DNA of 64,000 nt from Ruoffia sp044336205 (GTDB lineage: Bacteria; Bacillota; Bacilli; Lactobacillales; Aerococcaceae). The position numbers were made by a program, and so were the translations under genes. This document shows positions 44,549 through 54,066 of the stretch, piece by piece. Positions within the stretch are counted from its first letter, which is position 1. Each line of letters opens with the position of its first letter. The DNA lies in assembly GCA_044336205.1 (NCBI GenBank), contig CP172318.1, forward strand, positions 1,550,001 to 1,614,000, given 5' to 3'. Below the pieces are notes generated by a model. That model did no database searches and had not been told where the DNA came from. It saw only the letters and a list, made by a program, of their open reading frames with translations.

Positions 44549-45967
44549 TTATGAAAAATCCCATTGTGTAGGATTCACTCTAATATCATTGGCTGTTTTA
44601 AGTGTTGTCCACTGAGTACCTATCGCAATTATGCCAAAAAATAACGTATAGATTGAACTATATTCAATTTCAAATATATTCACCAATCCAGCTACAATCA
44701 TAATAATCATCGTTGCTACTTGCTTTTTCTGTCCAAAATAAAAACCTGTCTTACTTGAGAAGTAAGTTCTCGCTAAGTAAAAGACAACATAAGCTGCCGT
44801 CGAGGCTAACGCTGCCCCCTTAAAGCCGCAAGAAGGAGTGAGTAATAAGTTAATCGCAACACTCACCACTAATGCCAATAAACTTACGAAAATATTATAA
44901 TGTGTTTTACGTGAGAATACGATCCCCAATGTAGTTGTCTCAGAGAGTGTGTACATAATGTGTGGGAAAGCTAATAATCCCATAATATATTGTACTTCGA
45001 TATATTCTCCGCTTGAACTTAATATATAGGTTAATGGTCTGCGCAACGCGAGTATGCCAAAAAAGACAAAAGTCAATACTAGCAAAATACCATCACTAAT
45101 AAATTTATAGTGTTTCATTGATTTCTTTTCTTCAAACCAGCGGTAAGCTGTTGGAATCCAAAAACTCGCAAAAGCTGTTTTCATAATACCAATGATACTT
45201 CCAATTTGACTTCCTGCTTTATAAAACGCCATATCATCTAAACTTGAAAATTCTCTTAGCATAATAGTATCCACTGAATTCAATGCTGCTGACAAAGAAG
45301 TCGCAATCATGATAGGAATACCAAAATTAAACATCTGCTGAATAAGCTTCTTATCTAATTGGAAAGAACTGAAGTCCAGTAAGTAACGATAGCGGAAGAA
45401 AAGAATAACATCAGCCAGTAGCTGCCCAAAAATCAATCCATAAACAACTGCGCGGAAGTCTCTCACTCCAATAAAAATCATTGCCATTGATACAATAAAA
45501 TTACCAATCTTTAATAATAAACTAAAAAGTGAGAACTCGACTGATTTTTCTTGCATGCGAATACTTAATAATAAGAAACGTTCAATCACTGTTGCTAGAA
45601 CCCATACACCAGCATACCAGATAATGTGTGTGTAATGCGGAGATTCAAACAACCATTCTGAAAATTGTGGAGCAAAGAAAATTGATAGGACAAACATCAA
45701 TAGACCTAGTAAGAATGGTAAGACCATCGCTTGTTGCATTACATCTCGCTTATCCTTTTGATGATGGTACTCTCTAGTAAAAGCTTGGTCCATACCAATA
45801 TAGATAAAGTTAGGAATTTGTACAACTAAGGTTTGAAAAGCTCCTGCCCTACCATATTCGGTTACTGATAAAGAATTAGTAAATATCGGAAACAAAATAA
45901 ACGAAATTAGCGCACCTAATATCGGTCCTAAACTAAATCCTGCAAACCGCTTTAAAAATTGTTTCAT
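44549..45967 (-). CDS. Polysaccharide repeat-unit flippase (Wzx-like)
   Basis: 472 residues, about 12-14 membrane helices, MOP-superfamily pattern: FPIFTNSLSVTEYGRAG at the N-terminus and LLTPSCGFKGAALASTAAY in the second half. Predicted to move lipid-linked oligosaccharide units across the membrane before polymerisation. Lies between the polymerase gene and the GT4 gene. Confidence 0.88.
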   Translation of the reverse strand: MKQFLKRFAGFSLGPILGALISFILFPIFTNSLSVTEYGRAGAFQTLVVQIPNFIYIGMDQAFTREYHHQKDKRDVMQQAMVLPFLLGLLMFVLSIFFAPQFSEWLFESPHYTHIIWYAGVWVLATVIERFLLLSIRMQEKSVEFSLFSLLLKIGNFIVSMAMIFIGVRDFRAVVYGLIFGQLLADVILFFRYRYLLDFSSFQLDKKLIQQMFNFGIPIMIATSLSAALNSVDTIMLREFSSLDDMAFYKAGSQIGSIIGIMKTAFASFWIPTAYRWFEEKKSMKHYKFISDGILLVLTFVFFGILALRRPLTYILSSSGEYIEVQYIMGLLAFPHIMYTLSETTTLGIVFSRKTHYNIFVSLLALVVSVAINLLLTPSCGFKGAALASTAAYVVFYLARTYFSSKTGFYFGQKKQVATMIIMIVAGLVNIFEIEYSSIYTLFFGIIAIGTQWTTLKTANDIRVNPTQWDFS

Positions 45968-45972
45968 CTAGA

Positions 45973-47130
45973 TCACCTTCTAAAAGTCGTATTCTCAGCA
46001 ATTAACGTAGAATAAAGTTTTGCTGCTTGATTATTCGTATAACTATGACGCTGAAGTGCCATTAGCCGTTCATCAGGAGTTTTCTTAGTATTAATAGATG
46101 CACTAACTAGCTCATCTAGCCACTTGTCTGCTGTTTGGTTTAACCCAACTCGACGGAGCAAGTTCAGATTTAATTCCAACTCCATTGGCAAGCTAGATGT
46201 TAGGACCACGGTTTTGCCTGCAGCTTGACTTTCAATAGCAGTAGTTCCAAGTCCTTCATTAAATGAGGGAAAGAGTATAACATCCGTGATGGGTAGAAAT
46301 TCTCCAATTGGTGAGACTCTTCCTACTAATTGCACATAATCACTTAACTGGTTAGCTTGGATTCGTTGTTCTAATTGTTCTTTCAATTCGCCTGTGCCAG
46401 CGATTAAGAATTTGATGTTCAGTTTCTTTAGTTTGGCTAATTCAGCGATTTGAATCGTTAATGCATGGTTTTTGATAGGAGTTAATCTTCCGATTTGCCC
46501 GACAACAATGGTATCTTCCAAGAGATTATATTGCTGCCTTCCCTCTTTTCTAAGTTGTTGTTCTCTTTCTTCACTAAAGATAAAGTCATCGGGGTTAATA
46601 CTATTTGGAATGATGATCATATCTTCACGGTCAATATTATAACCGAATAAGGATTGAACAGCATCACGACTACATCCAACAAACTTAGAAGAAAGATTGT
46701 GATTGATGACTTGATTAAGATAATGGAAGAATTTTTGTGAGACAGATAATTGGTTATCATCGATATAATAATGAGCATGAATCACAAATTCCGCCTCACT
46801 ATAGAAGCTAGCTACCAACTTATAGGCAATCACACGATAGCCAGATATGTGACAGTGTATCAAATCATAATCATAAAGCTTTAAGACTCGAGCTAATGAT
46901 TTTTGAAATTGTCTCCACCCATTCTTTTTGGGATTCTTTAATTGGTAGACATCTCCACCAGTTTTTTGGATTGTTTCGATGAATTCTTCTGGACACTGGT
47001 CAAAAGTAACAACATCAAACACGATACCAAATTGATGCACTTCGGTGGCAATATTGTGGATAAATGTTGATATACCACCGCCATGACTACTCATTATATG
47101 TAGAATGCGTTTGTTAATCGATTGTCTCAT
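45973..47130 (-). CDS. Family 4 glycosyltransferase
   Basis: GT-B glycosyltransferase of 385 residues. N-terminal half binds the acceptor (HIMSSHGGGISTFIHNI, LIHCHISGYR); the C-terminal half has the nucleotide-sugar part VGQIGRLTPIKNHAL and the E-x7-E motif in FPSFNEGLGTTAIESQAAGK. Start ATG with GGTG upstream. Polysaccharide assembly from context; donor unknown. Confidence 0.92.
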   Translation of the reverse strand: MRQSINKRILHIMSSHGGGISTFIHNIATEVHQFGIVFDVVTFDQCPEEFIETIQKTGGDVYQLKNPKKNGWRQFQKSLARVLKLYDYDLIHCHISGYRVIAYKLVASFYSEAEFVIHAHYYIDDNQLSVSQKFFHYLNQVINHNLSSKFVGCSRDAVQSLFGYNIDREDMIIIPNSINPDDFIFSEEREQQLRKEGRQQYNLLEDTIVVGQIGRLTPIKNHALTIQIAELAKLKKLNIKFLIAGTGELKEQLEQRIQANQLSDYVQLVGRVSPIGEFLPITDVILFPSFNEGLGTTAIESQAAGKTVVLTSSLPMELELNLNLLRRVGLNQTADKWLDELVSASINTKKTPDERLMALQRHSYTNNQAAKLYSTLIAENTTFRR

Positions 47131-47204
47131 CCTAATACACCTTTCATAATTTTATTCTTTAATTTCCATAGAGCCTTAATAAATATAAATAAGGCCTGTT
47201 ACAT

Positions 47205-47251
47205 GATGAAACACTCATATTGACATAATTATCAAACATGAGTGTTACATC
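47205..47251. other. Long hairpin between GT4 and LCP genes
   Basis: GATG-A-AACACTCAT pairs with ATGAGTGTT-A-CATC around a 21-base loop. No T-run follows on either strand. It might process or attenuate the operon mRNA. Confidence 0.4.
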
Positions 47252-47302
47252 TCTTATGTAATTTGATTTTATTTGAACTACATTCTAACTGGATAGTCAG
47301 AT

Positions 47303-48649
47303 CTATTCCGTATATTCTGGACTTGATTCCGGAGCACTTTCCACTGGGTCTTTCGGTATCTCTTCCGCAGGAGCCTGTGATTCTACAGGCGGAGTTGGTT
47401 CAACCGAAGGTTGTTCTGATTCTTGAGGTGGATAATGCTCAGCAGGTTCCTCATAATTGTAATCATCTTCTGTACCCATTACTGGAGGGTAGTATGGTTG
47501 TTCAACCACTTCTTGAACTGGCTCAACATAGGTAGATTCTCTTGCTGATTCTAAATCAGACTGTCTTTGGTAAATCTCCTGAATCTCCTCCTCGCTCAAT
47601 CCAGTAGGATATTGGTTAATAATCGCTGCTAAGGACTTAGCTCGATTGAGATTATCTTCTCCATCTAATGGGTTAGCTAATTGAGCTGTCGTAATTGTTG
47701 GCATATTACTCAAGTATCTGAATTCATTAGCCACCTTTACTCGAGCATTCAAAGGAATATGGAAGTAAAATACTTCATCCATATAGATTTCCTCTAAAGA
47801 TTCAAATTGCACTGAACTAATATTTTTCAGAGCAGGTAAGTACTGCTGATAGATAGAGAGTGCTTCATTTAAGTTCACATTCGTCATAATATATTCACTG
47901 GCGACCTTAATTAGTCGTGGATATTGCGCAACTGCGTCTAAACTCAAGGCTTTATCAATAATCGCTTTTATGACGATTTTCTGACGGTTCTGACGCCCTA
48001 CTTCACCCTCTGGATCATCATAGCGCATTCTGGCAAAGTTCATTGCCTTAACGCCATCTACCTGGCGGGTTTCACCTTTGTGAAACTCTGTACCACGGTA
48101 CTCAAAAGATAACGGACTTGTCACTTCAATACCACCTAATGCATCAATCATCTCAGCTAAACCATCCATATTCACTACGGCATAGTAATCAATCGGAATT
48201 TGTAAGAAGTCTTGAACTGTCTCGATCGTTAAATCAATACCACCATATGCATAGGCGTGGTTAATCTTATCTGGTTCATCTAGCCCTTCAATATTAGCTA
48301 AAGTATCCCTTGGAATACTAACCATCTTCGTAGTCCCTGTTTCAGGATTCAGATTGATTAGCATTAAAGTATCAGAACGACTAACATAGCCGTCATCTTC
48401 TTGACGCTCTGGTCCTCCACCATCCGTTCCTACAACGAGAACATTGATGGGATCACCTGCCTCGATACTAATCTCTGTATCTCGAATATTAGTCACATTC
48501 ACTTCTTGGTTTGCGGTATTCACTGCTGTCAGCACATTCCCATACATGTAACCTGAAACGGCAGCAATGAATAATATCACTACAATAAAGATGTTGCGAA
48601 TCGTCTTCCATAGGCTAAACTTGCCATTTTTTGTAAAAAATCTTTTCAA
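47303..48649 (-). CDS. LytR-CpsA-Psr (LCP) family ligase
   Basis: Attaches lipid-linked polymers (capsule, teichoic acid) to peptidoglycan. 448 residues from a TTG start with AAGGAA upstream; one membrane helix near residues 15-35, then an extracytoplasmic LCP domain. Key catalytic/pyrophosphate-binding residues are present: RSDTLMLINLNP, MVSIPRDTLA and FARMRYDDPEGEVGRQNRQK. A ~90-residue Pro/Glu-rich tail follows (PYYPPVMGTEDD to SPEYTE), likely unstructured in the wall. It directly follows its degenerate paralogue. Confidence 0.93.
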   Translation of the reverse strand: MKRFFTKNGKFSLWKTIRNIFIVVILFIAAVSGYMYGNVLTAVNTANQEVNVTNIRDTEISIEAGDPINVLVVGTDGGGPERQEDDGYVSRSDTLMLINLNPETGTTKMVSIPRDTLANIEGLDEPDKINHAYAYGGIDLTIETVQDFLQIPIDYYAVVNMDGLAEMIDALGGIEVTSPLSFEYRGTEFHKGETRQVDGVKAMNFARMRYDDPEGEVGRQNRQKIVIKAIIDKALSLDAVAQYPRLIKVASEYIMTNVNLNEALSIYQQYLPALKNISSVQFESLEEIYMDEVFYFHIPLNARVKVANEFRYLSNMPTITTAQLANPLDGEDNLNRAKSLAAIINQYPTGLSEEEIQEIYQRQSDLESARESTYVEPVQEVVEQPYYPPVMGTEDDYNYEEPAEHYPPQESEQPSVEPTPPVESQAPAEEIPKDPVESAPESSPEYTE

Positions 48650-48655
48650 ATACTA

Positions 48656-49636
48656 TCATTCCTTCATTGATGCTTCCTCAATAGCTGTTGACATTCTTCT
48701 AGTCAAATCTCTCAGTTCATCTAAGTTAGTGGTATATATATCTTGATTGTCCACTTGTGTTAATTTAAGTTCAATAAGTTGATTCAAGTCAACATCCGTT
48801 AAATTATAATCATCCTTTAGATAAATATCAACTATTTTACTAAAAGGCATTGTTGAAGAGATGACAAACTCACCATGAGCTAATAAATTGGGCAATCTAA
48901 TGACATTGTCGAGTGAGGTTAGCTCACTAATAATGCCAGAATAGATGGATTGATGCATATCTACTTGTTCGAATACATCCCATGTGGCAATTTCTGTAAC
49001 AAGTTGTGAGCTTTGTAACGTAGTTAATTTATAGGTGGTTCCTTCATTTAGTTGGAGGTTGTCCAAAGAAACAGACCGTGTAGCATCCAAATTAATACTA
49101 CCCAAAGGTTCAATTACATCACGAATCTGATTCACTCGAATCTGAGTGACATAATCAATTTGAACTTGTAATAATTTTTCCATCGCTTCTTTAACACCTT
49201 GAATGCCAGATTCACCGTAAACATCTAATTGATAAGTTTCAGATGAATCCGCTGATTCAACGTTTAAATTCATCGGAATATTCACAGATTGAATGACAGC
49301 TTCTTCAGCTTTAACATAATTCACTTGTGCCCAGACTACTTCTTCAAGTTGATTTCCATCAACATAAACGTTATCAAGTGTTAGTAATAGATGCGTATAG
49401 GTTGATTTAGAATCTTTAACATCTGGTCCTAGGTCATTTTCGCTGGATGTTGGAGCTTGATAGATATTTGATTCATAAGCACCTTTAATACTCGAATAGT
49501 GATATAAGAGATAAGATGCTAATGCAGTGATTGTGATCATAAAGATAAACACCAAAATAAACCATTTTGTCTTAGAACGATGCCTTGATCCATCTACTGT
49601 TGCATAATTATCTCGTCGTCTGTTCAATCTAGTCAC
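48656..49636 (-). CDS. Degenerate LCP-like membrane protein
   Basis: 326 residues, GTG start, one membrane helix near 27-47, and an extracytoplasmic domain that follows the LCP pattern in length and order. Where the LCP ligase has SIPRDT this protein has VNIPMNL, and where it has RMR...GRQNRQ there is none of the arginines (TEIATWDVFEQVDMHQ). So the phosphate-binding residues are lost and it should not be catalytic. It sits 6 bases upstream of the active-type LCP gene, suggesting a partner or regulator role. Family link is inferred from pattern. Confidence 0.7.
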   Translation of the reverse strand: MTRLNRRRDNYATVDGSRHRSKTKWFILVFIFMITITALASYLLYHYSSIKGAYESNIYQAPTSSENDLGPDVKDSKSTYTHLLLTLDNVYVDGNQLEEVVWAQVNYVKAEEAVIQSVNIPMNLNVESADSSETYQLDVYGESGIQGVKEAMEKLLQVQIDYVTQIRVNQIRDVIEPLGSINLDATRSVSLDNLQLNEGTTYKLTTLQSSQLVTEIATWDVFEQVDMHQSIYSGIISELTSLDNVIRLPNLLAHGEFVISSTMPFSKIVDIYLKDDYNLTDVDLNQLIELKLTQVDNQDIYTTNLDELRDLTRRMSTAIEEASMKE

Positions 49637-49653
49637 ATCTTCGCCCCACTACT

Positions 49654-50667
49654 TTATTCATAACCATTAGGGTTATTCTGTTGCCAGCGCCAACTATCTT
49701 GACACATCTGTTCAAGAGATTTTTCGGCTACCCAACCTAAGATGTTCTTAGCTAATTGTGGATTAGCATAAACTTCTGCAACATCTCCTGAACGACGAGC
49801 AGCAATTCTATACGGTATCTTAACACCACTAGCAGATTCAAAAGCTCTTACTAAGTCCAATACACTATAACCTTCTCCCGTTCCAAGATTATAAATCTGA
49901 GTTCCAGTATGATTCAATAATTCTTCAATGGCTTTTACATGGCCTTTAGCGAGGTCCACCACATGGATATAGTCTCTGACTCCTGTTCCATCTGCTGTAT
50001 CATAATCATCACCAAAGACACTTAACTCATCTCGCTTACCTACAGCAACTTGAGTAATATAAGGCATTAAGTTATTAGGTATTCCCTTAGGATCTTCACC
50101 GATTAGACCACTTTCATGTGCGCCAATTGGATTGAAGTATCTAAGGAGCGTCACAGCCCATTCGTTATCTGAATATGCTAGATCTTTAAGTAATGCTTCA
50201 TTAACAATCTTTGTATATCCATAAGGATTTGTTGCTGTAAATGTTGGCATAGACTCATCTAATGGTGAAGGGTTTTCTGTACCGTATACAGTCGCTGAAG
50301 AACTATAGACCATTTTTTTCACGCCATATTGATTCATTACTTCTGCTAAAGTAATTGTTCCTTCAATATTATTCTTATAGTACATCAATGGTTTTTCGAC
50401 TGATTCTCCAACGGCTTTATAAGCTGCAAAGTGTAATACAGCTGCAATGTCATTCTCTTGGAATACTTTCTCTAAAGAATTTTTATCTAAAATATCTAAT
50501 TCATAAAACTGAACATCTTTATTCGTAATTTGTTTAATTCGGTCGAGAACGATGGGACTACTGTTGCTAAAGTTATCAACGATAATGACTTCATAGCCAT
50601 TGTTAATTAATTCAACAACTGTATGGCTTCCAATGTATCCAGCACCACCAGCTACCAATATTTTCAT
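49654..50667 (-). CDS. galE: UDP-glucose 4-epimerase
   Basis: Interconverts UDP-glucose and UDP-galactose, giving precursors for the polysaccharide. 337 residues from the ATG at 50667 (AGGTGG upstream). Rossmann motif VAGGAGYIGSHTVVEL at the start, catalytic Ser/Tyr/Lys in SSSATVYGTE and NPYGYTKIVNE. First gene of the operon, behind an extended -10 promoter. GalU, which makes UDP-glucose, is on the opposite strand at 54053. Confidence 0.95.
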   Translation of the reverse strand: MKILVAGGAGYIGSHTVVELINNGYEVIIVDNFSNSSPIVLDRIKQITNKDVQFYELDILDKNSLEKVFQENDIAAVLHFAAYKAVGESVEKPLMYYKNNIEGTITLAEVMNQYGVKKMVYSSSATVYGTENPSPLDESMPTFTATNPYGYTKIVNEALLKDLAYSDNEWAVTLLRYFNPIGAHESGLIGEDPKGIPNNLMPYITQVAVGKRDELSVFGDDYDTADGTGVRDYIHVVDLAKGHVKAIEELLNHTGTQIYNLGTGEGYSVLDLVRAFESASGVKIPYRIAARRSGDVAEVYANPQLAKNILGWVAEKSLEQMCQDSWRWQQNNPNGYE

Positions 50668-50701
50668 TTGATCCACCTCGATTAATTTTCATTATTGATA
50701 A

Positions 50702-50710
50702 ATTATACCA
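50702..50710 (-). promoter_or_regulatory. Extended -10 promoter of the polysaccharide operon
   Basis: Minus-strand TGG-TATAAT (50702-50710) lies 35 bases upstream of galE. No clear -35 box; the TG dinucleotide one base before the perfect -10 supports an extended -10 type. Confidence 0.55.
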
Positions 50711-50920
50711 TAATTGTAATGTTGTTTTGCTTTTTAATATATCATTAGCACTTTAACATAATATGAATAAGAGTAGAATAACGATTCGATAACAAATTCA
50801 AATAAATAAACACGAACTTCCTATTTAATCATCAGAATATGCTATCGGCAATATAATCTGTTAGAAAGTCTTTATCTTTGATATAATAAATGTGAAATTA
50901 TTTATAAAAGGAGGCAAATC

Positions 50921-51373
50921 ATGGTTCAAGCATTGATTATTTATACGAGTTTGACCGGGAATACCGAAGCCTGCGTCGATATTGTGGCTGATCAACTTGA
51001 ATCACACGATATCGATGTGGAAATCTTAGATGTCATGCAAGCTGAACCAGAAGATTTCTTAGACTACGACATCGTGCTCGTTGGTAGTTATACTTATGGA
51101 GTGGATGGCGTTTTACCTGATGAGATGGAAGATTTCCATGAGGAATTAGGTGAACTGGATTTATCTGGTAAAGTGTTTGGCGTTTTTGGTTCGGGCGATG
51201 ATTTCTACCCTGTATTTTGCAGTGCTGTAGATGATTTTGAAGAACAGTTTGCTAACGCAGGTGCAATCAAAGGAGGTACAGGTGTTAAAGTCAACCTCTA
51301 TCCCGAAGATGAGGATGAAGAATTATTGAGAAAACTTGCCGATGATATTGTCACCACATTCAATGAAATGTAG
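50921..51373 (+). CDS. Flavodoxin
   Basis: FMN electron carrier, 150 residues. Phosphate-binding loop IIYTSLTGNTEACVD at the N-terminus, the flavin-flanking loops VGSYTYGVDGVLPDE and GVFGSGDDFYPVFC. Very acidic, as flavodoxins are. AAAGGAGG precedes the ATG, and a TATAAT lies 40 bases upstream. Followed 12 bases later by the aminopeptidase gene. Confidence 0.93.
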   Translation: MVQALIIYTSLTGNTEACVDIVADQLESHDIDVEILDVMQAEPEDFLDYDIVLVGSYTYGVDGVLPDEMEDFHEELGELDLSGKVFGVFGSGDDFYPVFCSAVDDFEEQFANAGAIKGGTGVKVNLYPEDEDEELLRKLADDIVTTFNEM

Positions 51374-51385
51374 AAAGAGGTTATT

Positions 51386-52627
51386 ATGGTATTAGAAAAT
51401 TTCGATAGTCTATTAAGCAAGTATGGAGATCTAATTGTGAACAAAGGAATTGCAGTCACAGAAGGTGATTATGTACTCATTAATGCAGATATTGAGCAAG
51501 CACCTCTTGTTCGTTTAATTACTGAAAAGTCTTATCAAGCTAAAGCTAAGAAAGTCGTTGTTAATTGGGCAGATGACATCTTGTCTCGTATTAACTATCA
51601 AGGTCAAGATATAGAGACATTGAAAGACATACCACAATATAAGATTGATGAAGCTCATGATTTACTTGATAAGCGGGCAAAACGTATTGCTTTACGTTCA
51701 TCAGATCCGAATGCTTTAAAAGACGTAGACCCTAAAAAAATTAGTGAGAGTCAATTAGCATCATCACAGGCACTTGAGACAGTTCGTAACGCGACACAAG
51801 CAAATGTTGTAAGCTGGTTAGTATGTGCTGGAGCGGGCAAAGAGTGGGCAAAATTAGTATTCCCTGAATTAGAATCTGAAGAAGCTCAAATAGATGCTTT
51901 ATGGCATGAAATCTTCAAAACAACTCGTGTCTATGAAGATGATCCAGTTAAAGCTTGGGATGACCATGAAGCAACACTGAATGAGAAAGCTAAATTCTTA
52001 AACGATATTCAATTCGACCAACTACACTATACTGGTCCAGGGACTGATTTAACTTTAGGTCTTCCAGAAAACCATGTATGGGAAAGTGCCGGAAGTCTTA
52101 ACGAAAAAGGCGAAGCCTTTATTGCGAATATGCCAACTGAAGAAGTCTTTACAGCACCTGACTTCCGTCGTGCAGATGGTAAAGTAACGTCATCTAAACC
52201 TCTAAGCTACGGCGGTACAGTCATTGAAGGTATTACATTTCACTTTGAGAATGGCCAAGTCGTTGATGTATCAGCAGAAAAAGGTGAAGAAACACTTAAA
52301 AATCTAATAAACGATAATAAAGGTGCGAGGTCACTAGGTGAAGTTGCTTTAGTGCCTCATCAGTCACCAATCTCTCAATCAGGAATTATCTTCTTTAATA
52401 CTTTGTTTGATGAGAACGCATCGAACCACCTTGCTTTAGGTCAAGCCTACGCAACCTCAATTGCAGGAGGAGCGAAACTAGACCGCGATCAATTAGAAGA
52501 AGCTGGCTTGAACCGCTCGAATGTTCACGTTGACTTTATGATTGGTAACGGTGAGATGAATATTGACGGAATCAAGAAAGATGGAACAGTAGTACCTATC
52601 TTTAGAAATGGTGAGTGGGCCTTTTAA
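51386..52627 (+). CDS. pepS: Aminopeptidase, M29 family (AmpS/PepS type)
   Basis: Metallo-aminopeptidase of 413 residues, cytoplasmic. The M29 metal-site blocks are in order: NMPTEEVFTAPDFRRADG near residue 250, SLGEVALVPHQSPIS near 315, ASNHLALGQAYATSI near 345 and NVHVDFMIGNGEMNIDG near 380. Probably co-transcribed with flavodoxin. Confidence 0.94.
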   Translation: MVLENFDSLLSKYGDLIVNKGIAVTEGDYVLINADIEQAPLVRLITEKSYQAKAKKVVVNWADDILSRINYQGQDIETLKDIPQYKIDEAHDLLDKRAKRIALRSSDPNALKDVDPKKISESQLASSQALETVRNATQANVVSWLVCAGAGKEWAKLVFPELESEEAQIDALWHEIFKTTRVYEDDPVKAWDDHEATLNEKAKFLNDIQFDQLHYTGPGTDLTLGLPENHVWESAGSLNEKGEAFIANMPTEEVFTAPDFRRADGKVTSSKPLSYGGTVIEGITFHFENGQVVDVSAEKGEETLKNLINDNKGARSLGEVALVPHQSPISQSGIIFFNTLFDENASNHLALGQAYATSIAGGAKLDRDQLEEAGLNRSNVHVDFMIGNGEMNIDGIKKDGTVVPIFRNGEWAF

Positions 52628-52654
52628 GCGTCCAAACCTTAGGAGGTAAGATGT

Positions 52655-52927
52655 ATGAGTGAAAATAATAAAAATACCAACCTATTAGAGCAAGATCTTG
52701 CAAAAAGATTAGAACAATTCGACAAAAGATTTGACCGCAACGGATGGTTCTTTTTAGTCATTGTTATCGTAATATTCTTTATCCTGCTATATTTGTTTAT
52801 GACTGTGTTTAGCGTGCCAGAGACGGATACATACACCTCATCAAATGAAATAAGATTACAAATCGAAAGCCTAGAATCAAGAGTGGAAAGTCTTGAGAAA
52901 CAGCTTGGCTTACCAGAAAGTGAATAA
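52655..52927 (+). CDS. Small single-span membrane protein with coiled-coil tail
   Basis: 90 residues: a charged N-terminal stretch (LLEQDLAKRLEQFDKRFDRN), one membrane helix at ~30-52, and a C-terminal heptad segment LQIESLESRVESLEKQLG. AGGAGG precedes the ATG. No family recognised. Its placement before a GT4 and galU suggests, weakly, a scaffold role in envelope assembly. Confidence 0.7.
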   Translation: MSENNKNTNLLEQDLAKRLEQFDKRFDRNGWFFLVIVIVIFFILLYLFMTVFSVPETDTYTSSNEIRLQIESLESRVESLEKQLGLPESE

Positions 52928-52932
52928 TCCCT

Positions 52933-54066
52933 ATGAAAATATTACATATTAATTCTTACTATTCTACTTCTGGCTTATTCAGCCAATTGTATAATCGACA
53001 GATTAATTCGGATATGGCGATTGATGTGTATGTTCCAATCTCATATGAATTTCCAGAGAATAGATTGTCAACGAGTGGTGAGTATACGACGGTGAGTCGA
53101 AACCACCACCAGCTGACGCGCTGGGTATTCCCATTAAAACATCATAAAATATTGAAAGATTTACTTTCTAAGTATATCTTTGAGTCTTATGACCTTATCC
53201 ATGCTCATTCATTATTCTCCAATGGATGGTTAGCATTACAATTACATAAGAAATTCAACATTCCTTATGCTGTTGCAGTTAGAAATGCAGATTTGCGAAC
53301 TTTCTTTCAAAGAATGCCTTGGATGAGAAAGACAGGTATCGAGATTTTGAAGTCTGCTTCTAAAATTGTATTTATCTCAAAGAACACCTACAATGAAATT
53401 TTCGATTTGTACATACCTAGCTCTTTAGCTGAGTCATTAAAGAAAAAATCTCAAATAGTTCCTAATGGTGTGAATGATTATTGGCACAAACATCGTTACC
53501 TTGATAAGAAGATGGAAGTTCATTCACCTATTCGTATCGTTACTACTGGAAAGATTATGTCTTTAAAACGCTTTGTCCCTTTAGCTGAGATGATCCAAAG
53601 GTACTCTGACCACATTCAATCCACAGAACTCCATATTATTGGACCTTCTTGGGATGATGGTATTTTGCGACAATTAGAGAAGATTCCTATCGTCACTTAC
53701 CACGGCAAAAAAGATTTAGAAGGCATGCGCCAACTATATCGTTCAATGGATATCTTTGCCATGTTGTCTTACCCTGAAACTTTCGGCTTAGTTTATGTTG
53801 AAGCAATGAGCCAAGGTTTACCGGTTATTTATACTAAAGGTGAAGGCTTTGATAATTTTTTCCCTAATAAACAAGTTGGTGTCAGCGTTACCCATAATGA
53901 CCAGATGGAATTCAATGAAGCCTTAGATTATATCGTCAGAAATTATCAACCTATCTCAAAAAATGCTGTCAATGCCATGCAACAATTCAACTGGGATGAT
54001 ATCCATCAATCTTATATCAACATTTATCAATCAATTATAAAGGAGGCCAACAATGACCAAAGTTAA
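52933..54066 (+). CDS. Family 4 glycosyltransferase
   Basis: GT-B enzyme of 377 residues. LIHAHSLFSNGWLALQLHKK in the acceptor half; TTGKIMSLKRFVPLAEMI and the E-x7-E motif in LSYPETFGLVYVEAMSQGLP in the donor half. Starts 5 bases after the small membrane protein without a strong ribosome site, so it may be translationally coupled. Overlaps galU by 14 bases, hinting at UDP-glucose as donor; that is inference. Confidence 0.9.
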   Translation: MKILHINSYYSTSGLFSQLYNRQINSDMAIDVYVPISYEFPENRLSTSGEYTTVSRNHHQLTRWVFPLKHHKILKDLLSKYIFESYDLIHAHSLFSNGWLALQLHKKFNIPYAVAVRNADLRTFFQRMPWMRKTGIEILKSASKIVFISKNTYNEIFDLYIPSSLAESLKKKSQIVPNGVNDYWHKHRYLDKKMEVHSPIRIVTTGKIMSLKRFVPLAEMIQRYSDHIQSTELHIIGPSWDDGILRQLEKIPIVTYHGKKDLEGMRQLYRSMDIFAMLSYPETFGLVYVEAMSQGLPVIYTKGEGFDNFFPNKQVGVSVTHNDQMEFNEALDYIVRNYQPISKNAVNAMQQFNWDDIHQSYINIYQSIIKEANNDQS

